From: Paraburkholderia azotifigens
Lineage (GTDB): Bacteria > Pseudomonadota > Gammaproteobacteria > Burkholderiales > Burkholderiaceae
DNA: 64,000 bases
Direction: 5' to 3'
Assembly: GCF_007995085.1 (NCBI RefSeq)
Contig: NZ_VOQS01000005.1
Coordinates: forward strand, 1,178,001 to 1,242,000
Made by a program: the position numbers and the translations under genes. The notes beneath the pieces were generated by a model. That model searched no databases. It had not been told where the DNA came from and was given only the letters and a program-made list of their open reading frames with translations. Of the stretch, positions 9,067 to 18,103 are shown in pieces. Every line of letters begins with the position of its first letter. Positions within the stretch are counted from its first letter, which is position 1.

Positions 9067-9351
9067 TCAGGCGACGGCCGTGCGCCGTGCCTGATACACC
9101 GTTTCCCGCTCCAGCAGATCCAGCAGCGCGATGACCCGCTGCCGCTGCGTCGCCACCAGATCGTAGGTCTGCGCGAGCTTGCGCAAGCGCTTGCCCCAGT
9201 ATTCGTAGTCGAGCCTGGATACGTCGTCTGCGCCCGTGCGGCGCACCACGTACTGCACCATCCTTTCCAGATGCTCCAGCTCCACGTCCGCAAGGCTCGC
9301 AGAGCGTAGCGTCGCGACGTCCGCCGGCGTTTCCATTTTTATTGCTGGCAT
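9067..9351 (-). CDS. small hypothetical protein, helical
   Basis: A 94-residue, highly charged and probably all-helical protein (LEHLERMVQYVVRRTGADDVSRLDYEYWGKRLRKLA, then QRQRVIALLDLLERE). There is no signal peptide or membrane segment. GGGGG lies just before the ATG at 9351; an ATG five codons later is an alternative. It converges on the TetR gene. I do not recognise a function. The codon use and the regular heptad-like hydrophobics support a real gene. Confidence 0.6.
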   Translation of the reverse strand: MPAIKMETPADVATLRSASLADVELEHLERMVQYVVRRTGADDVSRLDYEYWGKRLRKLAQTYDLVATQRQRVIALLDLLERETVYQARRTAVA

Positions 9352-9652
9352 GTTGGCCCCCGATCTCTTCCTTTGGCTGCCGGACGGGCCGCGCTGTCGC
9401 CGACGACAGCGGCTGCGTCAGCGCGCCGGCGGCGTTGTCGACACCGTCACGCGGCCTGTCCTGCTCTTTTCAGGCAACAATAGCGCGGCTTTCCGCGAGG
9501 GCTTTACCATGCGTCTCAGTTCGCGACGGCTTCGCAACAATTCGGCGCGGCGGGCACGCGCGGGCCGATGCGACAAGCATCGATTCATCCAACACCGTCG
9601 CGTGCGAGGTCGAATCGGGGAAAAAGAAAAGCGCTGCGCAAACGATTGCGCG
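9352..9652. other. non-coding gap
   Basis: About 300 bp between the small helical protein and the LysR gene. I see no credible gene, terminator or repeat. Confidence 0.5.
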
Positions 9653-10594
9653 TCATGAAGCGCGCTCGACGGCAAACTTCCGGTACGGCGCCAGTCGCGT
9701 ATCGCCGTGCAGCGCGGAAAACACGTCGATCAGATGATCGGTGAAGAGACGCACCTTCTGCGACGGCTGCGCGCCTTCGGGAAACACCGCGTGAATGGGC
9801 GCGGGCGGCAGGCGGTAGTCGTCCAGCACGGTGACGAGCTGCCCCGAGCGCAGTTCCGGCTCGCATAGCCACTGTTTCGCCATCGCGATGCCAAGACCCT
9901 CGCGCGCGCACGCAATCACGCCCTCCGCCGCGCCGACGAACACGCGCGCCCGCACCTTGATCGATACGGGAATGCCGTCGTGCTGGAACGTCCACGTTTC
10001 GTGCGCGGTGCCCGACGGGCCGGTGACGAGGTCGTGCGCGGCCAGGTCGTCGAGCGTGGCGGGCGTGCCGCGCTCTTTCAGATAGGCGGGAGAAGCGACC
10101 AGCATGCGCGGCACCATGCCGATCTTGCGAGCGCCGAAACCGGAATCCTCCAGTTCGCCGAAGCGCACGGCCAGATCGGCGCCCTCCGCGATCAGATCCT
10201 GAATGCCGTCGGACGTCAGCAGTTCGACACGCAACGCGGGATGCGCCTTCAGGAACACAGGCAGACTCGGAATCAGCGTCCGCACGCCGACGATGGCCGA
10301 CGTCGCCACGCGCAACACGCCACTCAGCCCGCCGGCATGGCGCGCTTCGTCGTCGGCCTCTTCGAGATCGCGCAGCAGCTTGCGCGCCCTGAGCAGAAAC
10401 GCCTTGCCCGCCTCTGTCGGCACGATGTTGCGCGTGCTGCGCAGCAGGAGCGTCGTGCCGAGCCGCGCCTCGAGTTCCGACACGATGCGCGACACGGACG
10501 GCTGCGACAGCCCGAGTTCGCGCGCGGTCGCGGAGAAGCTGCCCGTTTCGGCAGCGCGCACGAACACGTGCAGTTCCTGGAATCGGTCACTCAT
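9653..10594 (-). CDS. LysR family transcriptional regulator
   Basis: A 313-residue LysR regulator. The winged helix-turn-helix is at 1-60 (FVRAAETGSFSATARELGLSQPSVSRIVSELEARLG) and a periplasmic-binding-protein-like effector domain runs from about 90. The start is ATG 10594 (MSDRFQELHVF); earlier codons add a non-homologous tail. It is transcribed divergently, 157 bp away, from the isochorismatase/flavodoxin/DUF1330 operon. By the usual LysR arrangement it probably controls that operon. The inducer is unknown. Confidence 0.9.
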   Translation of the reverse strand: MSDRFQELHVFVRAAETGSFSATARELGLSQPSVSRIVSELEARLGTTLLLRSTRNIVPTEAGKAFLLRARKLLRDLEEADDEARHAGGLSGVLRVATSAIVGVRTLIPSLPVFLKAHPALRVELLTSDGIQDLIAEGADLAVRFGELEDSGFGARKIGMVPRMLVASPAYLKERGTPATLDDLAAHDLVTGPSGTAHETWTFQHDGIPVSIKVRARVFVGAAEGVIACAREGLGIAMAKQWLCEPELRSGQLVTVLDDYRLPPAPIHAVFPEGAQPSQKVRLFTDHLIDVFSALHGDTRLAPYRKFAVERAS

Positions 10595-10751
10595 TTGCGC
10601 CACGAATAGATGTTGTCCGCCGAAAGCCCGTAGTGCCGGGCCGATGACTCGCCCATCATGCCACCAACAGCCAGGCGGTTCAGGGCGAAGGCTCCGGGTC
10701 CGGAGGTTCGACGCAATCCGCTGTTGGCGCACTCATCCCAGGACTTGCGAA

Positions 10752-11381
10752 ATGAACGACCGCCTCTATCCGCCTCAAACCACCGCACTCGTGCTGATCG
10801 ACGTGCTGAACGACTTTCTTGCCGATGACGGCAAGCTGCATGCGTCGATTGCGCCGATGCTCGACAAGACGGGTTTCGTCGCGCATGTCGCGCAACTGCT
10901 CGACGGCGCGCGCGCAACGGGCGTGAAAATCATCTTCGCGCCGCACGGCACCGACGAGCACAGTTTTGACGACATCAAGCACGTGCATCCGCGCATGCAA
11001 TGGGCGCTGCAGAACGAAGTGCTGCGCAAAGGCAGCTACGGCGCGGATTTCTACGCGCCGCTGCGTCCGCGCGACGGCGAGATCGTCGTGAGCCATCACC
11101 GCATGTTCGATTCGTTCATCGGCACCGATCTCGAAGAGCAGCTTCGCGCGAACGGCATCGAAAAGGTCGTGCTCGCGGGGCTGACGTCGCAGACGTGCAT
11201 CGAAGGCACGGGCCGTCATGCGCTCGAAGCCGGTTTTCACGTGACGTTCATCACGGACGCCGTCGCCGATTTCACCGAAGCGGCACATGAAGCCGCACTG
11301 ACGATTTCCTATCCGGCGTTCGGCCACGATGCGATGACGGCTGCTGAGTTTCTCGAAGCAGTCGGCAGCGGCGCGGCGTGA
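10752..11381 (+). CDS. isochorismatase-family cysteine hydrolase
   Basis: A 209-residue cytoplasmic alpha/beta hydrolase of the isochorismatase/nicotinamidase family. The catalytic Asp is at about 17-20 (LVLIDVLNDF), a Lys follows LRKGSYGADF, and the nucleophilic Cys is in AGLTSQTCIEGT. The non-proline cis-peptide region and length fit the family. The reaction is cleavage of an amide or vinyl-ether bond, with unknown substrate. It is the first gene of a three-gene operon, 36 bp ahead of the flavodoxin-like gene, and divergent from LysR. Confidence 0.87.
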   Translation: MNDRLYPPQTTALVLIDVLNDFLADDGKLHASIAPMLDKTGFVAHVAQLLDGARATGVKIIFAPHGTDEHSFDDIKHVHPRMQWALQNEVLRKGSYGADFYAPLRPRDGEIVVSHHRMFDSFIGTDLEEQLRANGIEKVVLAGLTSQTCIEGTGRHALEAGFHVTFITDAVADFTEAAHEAALTISYPAFGHDAMTAAEFLEAVGSGAA

Positions 11382-11417
11382 CACGCGGTATCGCATCCAC
11401 TTACTTCAGCAAACGTC

Positions 11418-12038
11418 ATGTTTTCGCAAATCCATACAGAAGAAGTCACCGTCGCCATCGTGTTTCATAGCGGCTATGGCCACACCGCGCGTCAGGCGCA
11501 AGCCGTCAGCGAAGGCGTCGCGCAAGCGCAAGGCGCGGCACCGCTATTGGTGAGCGTCGAGCAGGCGCAGAACGAATGGGCCGCGCTCGAATCCGCCGAC
11601 GCCATCATCTTCGGCGCGCCAACCTACATGGGCAGCGCATCGGCAGCGTTCAAGGCGTTCATGGATGCGAGCGCCGGCGCGTTCTTCAAAGGCGCGTGGA
11701 AAGACAAGCTGGCAGCAGGCTTCACGAATTCCGCCTCGCGCTCGGGCGACAAGCTCGCCACGTTGACGCAGTTCGCGATCTTCGCCGCGCAGCACGGCAT
11801 GCACTGGATCAGCCTCGGCTTGCCGCCTGGCAACAACAGTTCGAGCGGCAGCGAACAGGACGCGAACCGGCTCGGCTTCTTTCTCGGCGCAGCCGCGCAA
11901 TCGAACGCCGACGAAGGCGTAGACCTCGCGCCGCCGCAGTCCGATCTGGACACGGCGAGGTACCTCGGACAACGCGTCGCGCAGGCGGCGCTTCAATTCA
12001 CGCGCGGGCGGACCGCGTTACGCGAACTCGAAGCCTGA
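11418..12038 (+). CDS. flavodoxin-fold NAD(P)H:quinone oxidoreductase, WrbA-like
   Basis: A 206-residue FMN-binding flavodoxin-like protein. The phosphate-binding loop is HSGYGHTARQA near residues 17-27. A second FMN loop is FGAPTYMGSASAAFKAFMD, and a third is SLGLPPGNNSSS. WrbA-type enzymes reduce quinones by two electrons. It lies between the isochorismatase-like gene and a DUF1330 gene (17-bp gap), which suggests detoxification of an aromatic or quinone product. That role is inference. Confidence 0.85.
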   Translation: MFSQIHTEEVTVAIVFHSGYGHTARQAQAVSEGVAQAQGAAPLLVSVEQAQNEWAALESADAIIFGAPTYMGSASAAFKAFMDASAGAFFKGAWKDKLAAGFTNSASRSGDKLATLTQFAIFAAQHGMHWISLGLPPGNNSSSGSEQDANRLGFFLGAAAQSNADEGVDLAPPQSDLDTARYLGQRVAQAALQFTRGRTALRELEA

Positions 12039-12055
12039 TGACAAAGGAGAACAAC

Positions 12056-12343
12056 TTGGCAGCATATGTGATCTTCACGCGTGAAAGCACGCAAGACCCG
12101 GCAGCACTCGACGCATACCGTTCGAAAGTACGCGCAACCTTCGACGGCCACGCGCACAAAGTACTCGCCGCCTATGGCACACAGCAGGTACTGGAAGGCG
12201 ACGCCGCCGAGGCGACCGTGATACTCGAATTTCCCTCCGTTGAGGCGGCGCGCGCATGGTATGACAGCGAGGCCTATCAGGCAGTCGCGCAGCACAGGCT
12301 CGCAGGGTCGCGGCATCGCGTGGTGCTGGTCGAAGGGCTTTGA
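12056..12343 (+). CDS. DUF1330 protein
   Basis: A 95-residue alpha/beta-barrel dimeric protein of the DUF1330 family (AAYVIFTRESTQDPAALDAYRSK, FDGHAHKVLAAYG, FPSVEAARAWYDSEAYQ). The start is a TTG at 12056 with AAAGGAG 6-8 nt upstream. An ATG at 12038 overlaps the previous stop but has no ribosome site. The family is often found in degradation operons and its biochemical role is not established. It is the last gene of the operon and converges on the carboxypeptidase gene. Confidence 0.82.
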   Translation: MAAYVIFTRESTQDPAALDAYRSKVRATFDGHAHKVLAAYGTQQVLEGDAAEATVILEFPSVEAARAWYDSEAYQAVAQHRLAGSRHRVVLVEGL

Positions 12344-12383
12344 AGCACGCAGCGCCATACATGCCTCAGATGCAGCGCTCGAC

Positions 12384-13757
12384 TCAACTCGCTTCGATGC
12401 AAAACGCCAACAGCCCCGACGTGACTTCGTCGATGATCTGCTTCATCTCGGCGTAAGCGGGATGGAACGGCGTCGGATTGCCGGGGCTGCCCCATTCGAT
12501 CGTATAAGAGAACACCTTCGCCTTTTTCGCGTCGATGATGTGACGGCTGAACGCGTAGTCGTCGGAGGTGCCTGCCGTCGGATACAGGCTCATCGACTGT
12601 TCCGTCTTGTACACGCGGCCACGCGACGCCTTGATCGCATCGCGCATCGCATTCGCGAGATGCACGGCGATTTTCTTGTCCTCGCTCCCGATGTACTCGC
12701 GATACGCCTTGTCGTTTGCGATGCCGCGCTTGCCGTCGTACGACGGGTTCTGGAAGTTCATGTCGGGATGCGTGCTCTGATCTTCGTCGTCGCCCCAGTT
12801 GTACAGAATGTCTTCCGAATAGCTGTGCAGATCGACGAAATAGCGGATGTTCGGATACGTGTCGAACATCCACACGGCGTTCTTCGTTTCAGGCTCGGAT
12901 TCGGCGGCCGGACCGATATACACCTCGTAATCGCAGGGATCGGTGGAATTGGCGATGGGACTTTGAGGATCGAAGTACTGCGGAAAATTCCACAGGAAAT
13001 TGTAGTTGCGATTGATATCCACGCCGCAGCATTGCGGCTTCGTATGACCCGCCGGCGCAGGGCGGCGGTTCTTGCGCCACATCGACTCTGCCGTCATGCT
13101 GTAGTGGCGGCCATCGGGATTGGCTTGCGGAAACACGTACAGGTCTTTAGTTTCGACAACCTGCTTGAGATCCGCGGCACTGAACGTTCTGCTGCCGATC
13201 TTGATGGGCGTATGCGTCGTATAGGCATTCGACAGCAGCTGCACGAAATGGATCAGGATGTCCGGACTGCCCCATTCGCGCGCATGCACGCCGCCCAGAA
13301 AATAGATGCCGGGACGTGTCGCGCCGCTGCCCTTGCCGATCTTCAAGGCATGACACGCACGCTTTTCCCATGTCGGATGAGGCAGTTTGATCAGCTTCGC
13401 GAACGTATCGTTGGGTGCGGCCGTGGCGGCGGCAATCGCAGCCTCGACCTGTTCGACGTCGAGATAGCCCGTGCCCGCTGCCACCGATAACGACTCCAGT
13501 GCTTGCGGCCCGGCCATCCGTGTACGCGTCTCGGATTGACGCGCCTTGCCTTGCGCTTCCGCGTCCTCGAGACGCTCGACCTTGTAGCCAGCACCTTCGA
13601 GCGACTTGATCTGCGCATCCGTTGCATGCGCGTCGACACGATAGCCGTCGTGAACCTTTTCGATAGTGTGACGCGCGACGAGGATCTTGTACTTCGTCAC
13701 GAGATCGGCCAATGCCGCCTGGTCTTTTCCTGTGATGCGAGCGTGATAGCGGGACAT
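12384..13757 (-). CDS. M14 family zinc carboxypeptidase
   Basis: A 457-residue metallocarboxypeptidase. An N-terminal region of about 100 residues, possibly a propeptide-like domain, precedes the catalytic domain. Zinc ligands are His158 and Glu161 (GGVHAREW) and His311 (FVDLHSYSE). Substrate-binding residues include the Arg in DINRNYN, and the catalytic Glu is Glu421 (YTIEWG). All key residues are present. No signal peptide is evident, unlike many secreted relatives. The ATG at 13757 has AAAGGAG 6 nt upstream. It removes C-terminal residues from peptides. It stands alone between unrelated genes. Confidence 0.9.
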   Translation of the reverse strand: MSRYHARITGKDQAALADLVTKYKILVARHTIEKVHDGYRVDAHATDAQIKSLEGAGYKVERLEDAEAQGKARQSETRTRMAGPQALESLSVAAGTGYLDVEQVEAAIAAATAAPNDTFAKLIKLPHPTWEKRACHALKIGKGSGATRPGIYFLGGVHAREWGSPDILIHFVQLLSNAYTTHTPIKIGSRTFSAADLKQVVETKDLYVFPQANPDGRHYSMTAESMWRKNRRPAPAGHTKPQCCGVDINRNYNFLWNFPQYFDPQSPIANSTDPCDYEVYIGPAAESEPETKNAVWMFDTYPNIRYFVDLHSYSEDILYNWGDDEDQSTHPDMNFQNPSYDGKRGIANDKAYREYIGSEDKKIAVHLANAMRDAIKASRGRVYKTEQSMSLYPTAGTSDDYAFSRHIIDAKKAKVFSYTIEWGSPGNPTPFHPAYAEMKQIIDEVTSGLLAFCIEAS

Positions 13758-14083
13758 GTTCATCTCCTTTCGACCCAAGGGCTCATTCAAGAACGGCGAA
13801 CGGGTCGGCCATTTCAAGCGCGAAACCACACGCATTGCCGTTACGTGCGTGTATCACCAAAGTCATATGGGCCAGTATGCGTGCAGCATCCATACTGGGT
13901 TCATACGGCGCTCGCGAGCGTCACGATTCACGTGTCAACGTAGTCAATCCTGTGCCTCACAGATCCTGATGGTTGCTCACGTCTATGGTTGGCGTGCATT
14001 GCGTTCCTGTCGAACGCCTTACACGCCTCGTCTCGGTCCGGCGCAACCGGGTAATGCGCCGCAAAGTTCGTAAGGAGACTCAC
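13758..14083. other. intergenic region, divergent promoters expected
   Basis: A region of 326 bp between the divergent carboxypeptidase and small exported protein genes. It must hold both promoters, but I cannot assign clear hexamers. No gene seen. Confidence 0.4.
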
Positions 14084-14350
14084 ATGAAGACGGTGCTCAT
14101 CCTCTGTGGCGGCATGCTCTGCCTGACGGCCATGCAAGCCTATGCACAAGAAGCCGGGACCAGCGTGTCGGCCGCGACGCCCGAAACCGTAATCAATTCC
14201 GAAGGCCCCGGCATGTCGACGAATTCCATGTCGGGCGGCATGGCGATGACGCACAGCAAGACGCGCGCCGAGGTCTATCAGGATCTCGTGCGTTCGCAAC
14301 AGAACGGCGACGCGCAACGGCTGAACGATCTGTTCAAAGGTGGTAACTGA
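14084..14350 (+). CDS. DUF4148-like small exported protein
   Basis: An 88-residue protein with a clear signal peptide (MKTVLILCGGMLCLTAMQAYA, cleaved before QEAG). The mature part is Ser/Met/Gly-rich and ends in KTRAEVYQDLVRSQQNGDAQRLNDLF, the conserved block of DUF4148 proteins, which are abundant periplasmic proteins of Burkholderiaceae with unknown role. TAAGGAG lies 7 nt before the ATG. A rho-independent terminator follows 45 bp downstream, so it is monocistronic. Confidence 0.78.
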   Translation: MKTVLILCGGMLCLTAMQAYAQEAGTSVSAATPETVINSEGPGMSTNSMSGGMAMTHSKTRAEVYQDLVRSQQNGDAQRLNDLFKGGN

Positions 14351-14395
14351 ACGCTGCGTGCGTCGTCGTCCGGCGATGCACGAAGCGCAGTGCGA

Positions 14396-14424
14396 GGGCC
14401 CGCCGGCGACGACGGGCCCTTTTT
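14396..14424 (+). terminator. rho-independent terminator
   Basis: GGGCCCG and CGGGCCC form a 7-bp stem followed by TTTTT, downstream of the DUF4148-like gene and before the convergent subtilase gene. Confidence 0.85.
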
Positions 14425-14463
14425 CATGCGCCTTACTTTCCTTACGTTCGTGATGCATTCGCG

Positions 14464-16719
14464 CTACAGCTTGACGCCGCGCTTCTTCCACCGCGGCGAC
14501 GGAAACCGCCCTTTGCCTCCGCGCACATCGGGCAGCAACGGCACCCACGTATGGGTCGGCAGCGGAACGATGGGGGGCGTCGCGGTGCCGGGACATTTGC
14601 CTAGCTGATGGGCCACCGCCGGGCCAGGCGCCGGGTCCACCATCCCCGCACGTTGCTTGACCCAGGCTCGCGCCGAGAACGGCGGCATCCCATGCGGCTG
14701 GATGACAGGCGCCTGGCCAATGACTTGCGTGCACGCGAGCACACGCGCAACCTGCGGCGCGGCCGCGCTCGTCCCCGACATTGCGACGAGCGAGCCGCTG
14801 CGCGTACTCGCACCGAGCACGCCGGCACACGCAGGCGAATCCTCGCTGATCGCAGTCGCATCGGGGCCGTCTCTCACGTTCTTGCGCAGCGAAGGTCCCG
14901 TCGACGAATACGCCGCCGCCGTGCCGTCCGTGCGCCGGTAAGCACCGACCACGACGGTGGAGTCCCCCGTCGCAATCGAGTTCAATGTGCTGCGACGGCT
15001 GATCCACGAATCGGTGTTGTTGTCGTCGAAATCGCGCACATGCATGCCGCCGACGAAGCGCTTGTAGCGCGGATCCTCGAAACGCGACTGACGTCCGCGA
15101 ATGGGGAAACCATAGGCCGTTTCGTTGCGCTGGATCCATGCGTGGATATCGATCGATCCATTCGCGCCCGCAAGATTCGCCAGCGTCACGACCCAGTTGC
15201 CGGCAGGCGCCGCGATGCGCGACGGCTGACGCGTGACGGTCGGCGCAAGCGCGATCAGGATCATGTTGCGTCCGCCCGTCGCGACCCGGTCCAGATACAC
15301 GACCGTGCACGACACGTCGCGGCCGTTCCCGTTCTGATACACGGCCATATTCTTCACCGCGATCACGGGACTCGGATCGCCCCAGGGCGGATGTATCCGG
15401 ACCGTCACCTTCGACGCATCCGCATGTTCCGGCAACCAGATTTCCATGAAGCCCGGCGTCGCGCAGTCGGGCAGCGCGCGCCACGTAATGTCTTTCGACG
15501 CGCCGTTCGCCACGGAGAAACTCGCGTGACAACGCAGCACATTGCTGTTGCCCGCCGGCACGACGATGCTCAGATCGTGATGCAGAGCGATCAGTTCTTC
15601 GATCGCGCTTTCGATGATCGAACTGCCGTCGTGCGGTCCCGCCATATAGCCATAGCTCAGATTCAGCACGACGCAATACTTCGCGCCACTCGCAAGATCG
15701 TCGGCGCACCGCAGGATGTAGCGCATCGCATCGAGCGCGTGCACCGCGAACCAGCGTCCCGTCGTATCGCGCACGGTCCGGCCCGCTGTCCTGAACTGCA
15801 CGCCGAGCACACGCACTTTCGCCAGCGCATCCCGCTGCGCGAGTTCGCCCGGTGACATCGATGCGGCATGAAGCGGATTGGGCCGCAAGCCGCCCGCGAG
15901 ATCCATCACTTCCGTACCATGCGCCCAGCGCTTGCGCACATTGATGTAGCCGGCCTGCGCGTACACGGCGTCTTCTTCGACCTGGCCCGCGAGCGTGCAG
16001 CGCGCGAGCAGCGCGTCGATATCGGCTTTCCTGAGTTCGCTGCCATAGTGCAGCGATGGCGGCGTGCCCGCTGCGTCGTCCTGGTTCCAGAAGCGTTCGA
16101 TTCGCGTGGTAGACGGCGTGCTGGTCGAGCGGAACCGCTCATGCGCGAATGCAAGACCATCGTCCATCACGCCGAGGAACACCATCTGCCCTGCACCGGT
16201 GTTCGAACCCGTGACGGAAGAGACGGGACCGAACGCGGGGCCTGTTCCATCCGCCAGCGTTCCCGCGTTCGGCGCGGCAGGCGCGGCAGGCGTAGCAGGC
16301 AGGTCGTCCGGCACGACGGGCATGCCAAACTCGAAGCGCCTCACGAAACCTTTGAGCGTCGTGTCGAGTTGGCCGAAGAACGCCTTCGTCACGACAGCCG
16401 TCAGGAAGCGGGTCTGCTCGAGATCGGCGGGCGGATAGCGATACAGCGACGACACGCGTATCCACGCCTGCCACGCCGCATTCGCGCCTTCGAGATCGTC
16501 CGCAAAAGATTTCGCGGTCTGCGCCGAGCCATTCGGCGAATAGGCTTCGAGTTCGATGATGACGCGTATCCAGCCGGCGGGCAGCCCGCCGAGATCGGCG
16601 AACTGCGTGGCGTCGGCCCACGCGAGATAAGGATCGGCGCTCGCCGTATCGGCGGCGCGCGCGGTCCAGTCGATCCCGCTCCACGCGCCGCCCGTGCCCG
16701 TCAACGATTGCCAGTTCAT
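14464..16719 (-). CDS. S8 subtilisin-like serine peptidase
   Basis: A 751-residue protein. The catalytic triad is visible: Asp186/187 (FLGVMDDGLAF), His267 (WAHGTEV) and Ser651 (SGTSAAAP), with the oxyanion Asn391 (PAGNSN). The first 170 residues and the inserts between His and Ser are not recognisable. No signal peptide is present, and the C-terminus is basic and Pro-rich. The sequence is a divergent S8 member, perhaps of a self-contained intracellular type. GAGGTGAGCG precedes the ATG. It lies 41 bp downstream of the PAP2/haloperoxidase-like gene and probably shares its transcript, so the two products may work together. The substrate is unknown. Confidence 0.85.
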   Translation of the reverse strand: MNWQSLTGTGGAWSGIDWTARAADTASADPYLAWADATQFADLGGLPAGWIRVIIELEAYSPNGSAQTAKSFADDLEGANAAWQAWIRVSSLYRYPPADLEQTRFLTAVVTKAFFGQLDTTLKGFVRRFEFGMPVVPDDLPATPAAPAAPNAGTLADGTGPAFGPVSSVTGSNTGAGQMVFLGVMDDGLAFAHERFRSTSTPSTTRIERFWNQDDAAGTPPSLHYGSELRKADIDALLARCTLAGQVEEDAVYAQAGYINVRKRWAHGTEVMDLAGGLRPNPLHAASMSPGELAQRDALAKVRVLGVQFRTAGRTVRDTTGRWFAVHALDAMRYILRCADDLASGAKYCVVLNLSYGYMAGPHDGSSIIESAIEELIALHHDLSIVVPAGNSNVLRCHASFSVANGASKDITWRALPDCATPGFMEIWLPEHADASKVTVRIHPPWGDPSPVIAVKNMAVYQNGNGRDVSCTVVYLDRVATGGRNMILIALAPTVTRQPSRIAAPAGNWVVTLANLAGANGSIDIHAWIQRNETAYGFPIRGRQSRFEDPRYKRFVGGMHVRDFDDNNTDSWISRRSTLNSIATGDSTVVVGAYRRTDGTAAAYSSTGPSLRKNVRDGPDATAISEDSPACAGVLGASTRSGSLVAMSGTSAAAPQVARVLACTQVIGQAPVIQPHGMPPFSARAWVKQRAGMVDPAPGPAVAHQLGKCPGTATPPIVPLPTHTWVPLLPDVRGGKGRFPSPRWKKRGVKL

Positions 16720-16760
16720 CGCTCACCTCGCTGGAACAGGGTTGAGAGCTTATGGTTACT

Positions 16761-18056
16761 TCAGAACTGCGTGTTGGCGAGGCTGTTGCCGTTCCACTCG
16801 GACTCGGCCTGGTTCCAGAGCCACGACAGGATCTCCGAACCGTCGACGACGACAGCTGGATCCCATCCGAGAAACGGAAACAGGCCGGGCACGGTGTTCG
16901 CATTGATGCCGTGCAGTTGCGCATAGTTCGCGACGTCGTTCGGACTCAACGGCTCGTGATAGTCGAAATCCGGATTGTCAGCTACCGTCACGGCCTCGCC
17001 CTTGAATGAACGCGGCGTGACCTTGCCTTGTAGCCGCGTGTACATGGCCGGGTTGTGCTGCACATTGGGCGGCGAGAGCGGCGCTCTCGGGGCGGGCGGG
17101 AGCAAGGCCGTGCAGCGCGCCACGAGGTATTCGCCGAGCGCCGTGCCGAGCACGTGGCCCGCGATACTGTCGACGGGGAAATGCACGCCCGCGACCGTGC
17201 GGTTGACGGCCACGCGATACGCCTGCCGCATCGCCTGCTGATAGAAGACCGTGCCGAATTGCTGATTGAACAGCGCGCACAGCACGACGGCGACGATGAA
17301 CGCCTGCGTCGAATGCCCGCTCGGCATCGAGCCGTGTCCCGGCGTCTGGATCATCGGCTGCACCTGCGACGAATATTCGATCGCGCGCGGCGCGGCGATC
17401 GCGTGCTTGAAGCGGATCTCCGTGAAGATCGCGAAGCGCACGGCCATATCGAGCAGTTCGATGGTGCGCGGCGTGCGGCTCGGATGCAGATAGATCAGCA
17501 TGCCCCAGAACGCGTGCTGCGGTCCCATCTGGCAGAGTATCTCGGCCATGCGGTCGTCACGCAGGTCCGAATAGAAGTCGAGCCATTCCGCCTGCGCCTG
17601 GAAGACGAGCTCGGACGGCCGGCTCAGGTTGACGATCTTCAGGCCGTTCCCGCCTCCCGATGGCCGATGCCACAGTTGCGCACGCTGAACGTTCGCCGCG
17701 GCGTCGGTCTCTATCGAGAAGCGCACGTTGGACAGCAGTTCGAAATCGATCGCTGTCGCGCGGACCCACGGCTCCCAGCGCCATAACTGCCGATAGTCGT
17801 CGAGCGGCAGGAAACGCTGAAGATCGTAGTTCAGCGTGGCGTTCTGAGGCGTGCGCCAGCTGCCGACAATGCCGTCGCGATGACCGATCATCGCTTCAGC
17901 AAACAGCGGCCCGTCGCACGGTACGCCGCCTCCGCCCTGATCGTAGACACCGCCCGCCCCGCCAGCGCCGCCCGCTCCACCCGCCCCGCCTGCGCCTCCT
18001 GCACCACCTGCGCCACCTGCTCCGCCTGCGCCTCCTGCACCGCCCAGTCCGCTCAC
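16761..18056 (-). CDS. PAP2/vanadium-haloperoxidase-like protein with Gly-Gly-Ala N-terminal tract
   Basis: A 431-residue protein. Residues 4-36 are a perfect Gly-Gly-Ala repeat. The rest is an all-helical PAP2/vanadium-dependent haloperoxidase-type domain. Lys217...Arg224 form motif 1, PSGHS (245-249) motif 2, and R286...H292...D296 motif 3 (NRTVAGVHFPVD). These residues bind phosphate or vanadate. The domain lacks obvious membrane helices, so a soluble acid phosphatase or haloperoxidase is more likely than a lipid phosphatase. The start is GTG 18056 with AGGAGG 7 nt upstream. It follows the cyclase gene by 47 bp and precedes the subtilase gene by 41 bp. Confidence 0.82.
   Translation of the reverse strand: MSGLGGAGGAGGAGGAGGAGGAGGAGGAGGAGGAGGVYDQGGGGVPCDGPLFAEAMIGHRDGIVGSWRTPQNATLNYDLQRFLPLDDYRQLWRWEPWVRATAIDFELLSNVRFSIETDAAANVQRAQLWHRPSGGGNGLKIVNLSRPSELVFQAQAEWLDFYSDLRDDRMAEILCQMGPQHAFWGMLIYLHPSRTPRTIELLDMAVRFAIFTEIRFKHAIAAPRAIEYSSQVQPMIQTPGHGSMPSGHSTQAFIVAVVLCALFNQQFGTVFYQQAMRQAYRVAVNRTVAGVHFPVDSIAGHVLGTALGEYLVARCTALLPPAPRAPLSPPNVQHNPAMYTRLQGKVTPRSFKGEAVTVADNPDFDYHEPLSPNDVANYAQLHGINANTVPGLFPFLGWDPAVVVDGSEILSWLWNQAESEWNGNSLANTQF
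17948..18047. repeat. 9-bp tandem repeat encoding (Gly-Gly-Ala)n
   Basis: About eleven in-frame copies of a degenerate 9-bp unit code for the Gly-Gly-Ala tract at the start of the PAP2-like protein. Copy number could vary by slippage without changing the frame. Confidence 0.85.
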
Positions 18057-18103
18057 GATAGGCCTCCTCTCTCAGGGATCCCGCACCGCATCGACGCCTT
18101 CTT

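Noticed and set aside
13928..15709. A 593-codon open frame on the minus strand
   Set aside because: It overlaps the subtilase gene in another frame and runs over the terminator and the DUF4148-like gene; composition is Arg/Ala-rich and featureless.
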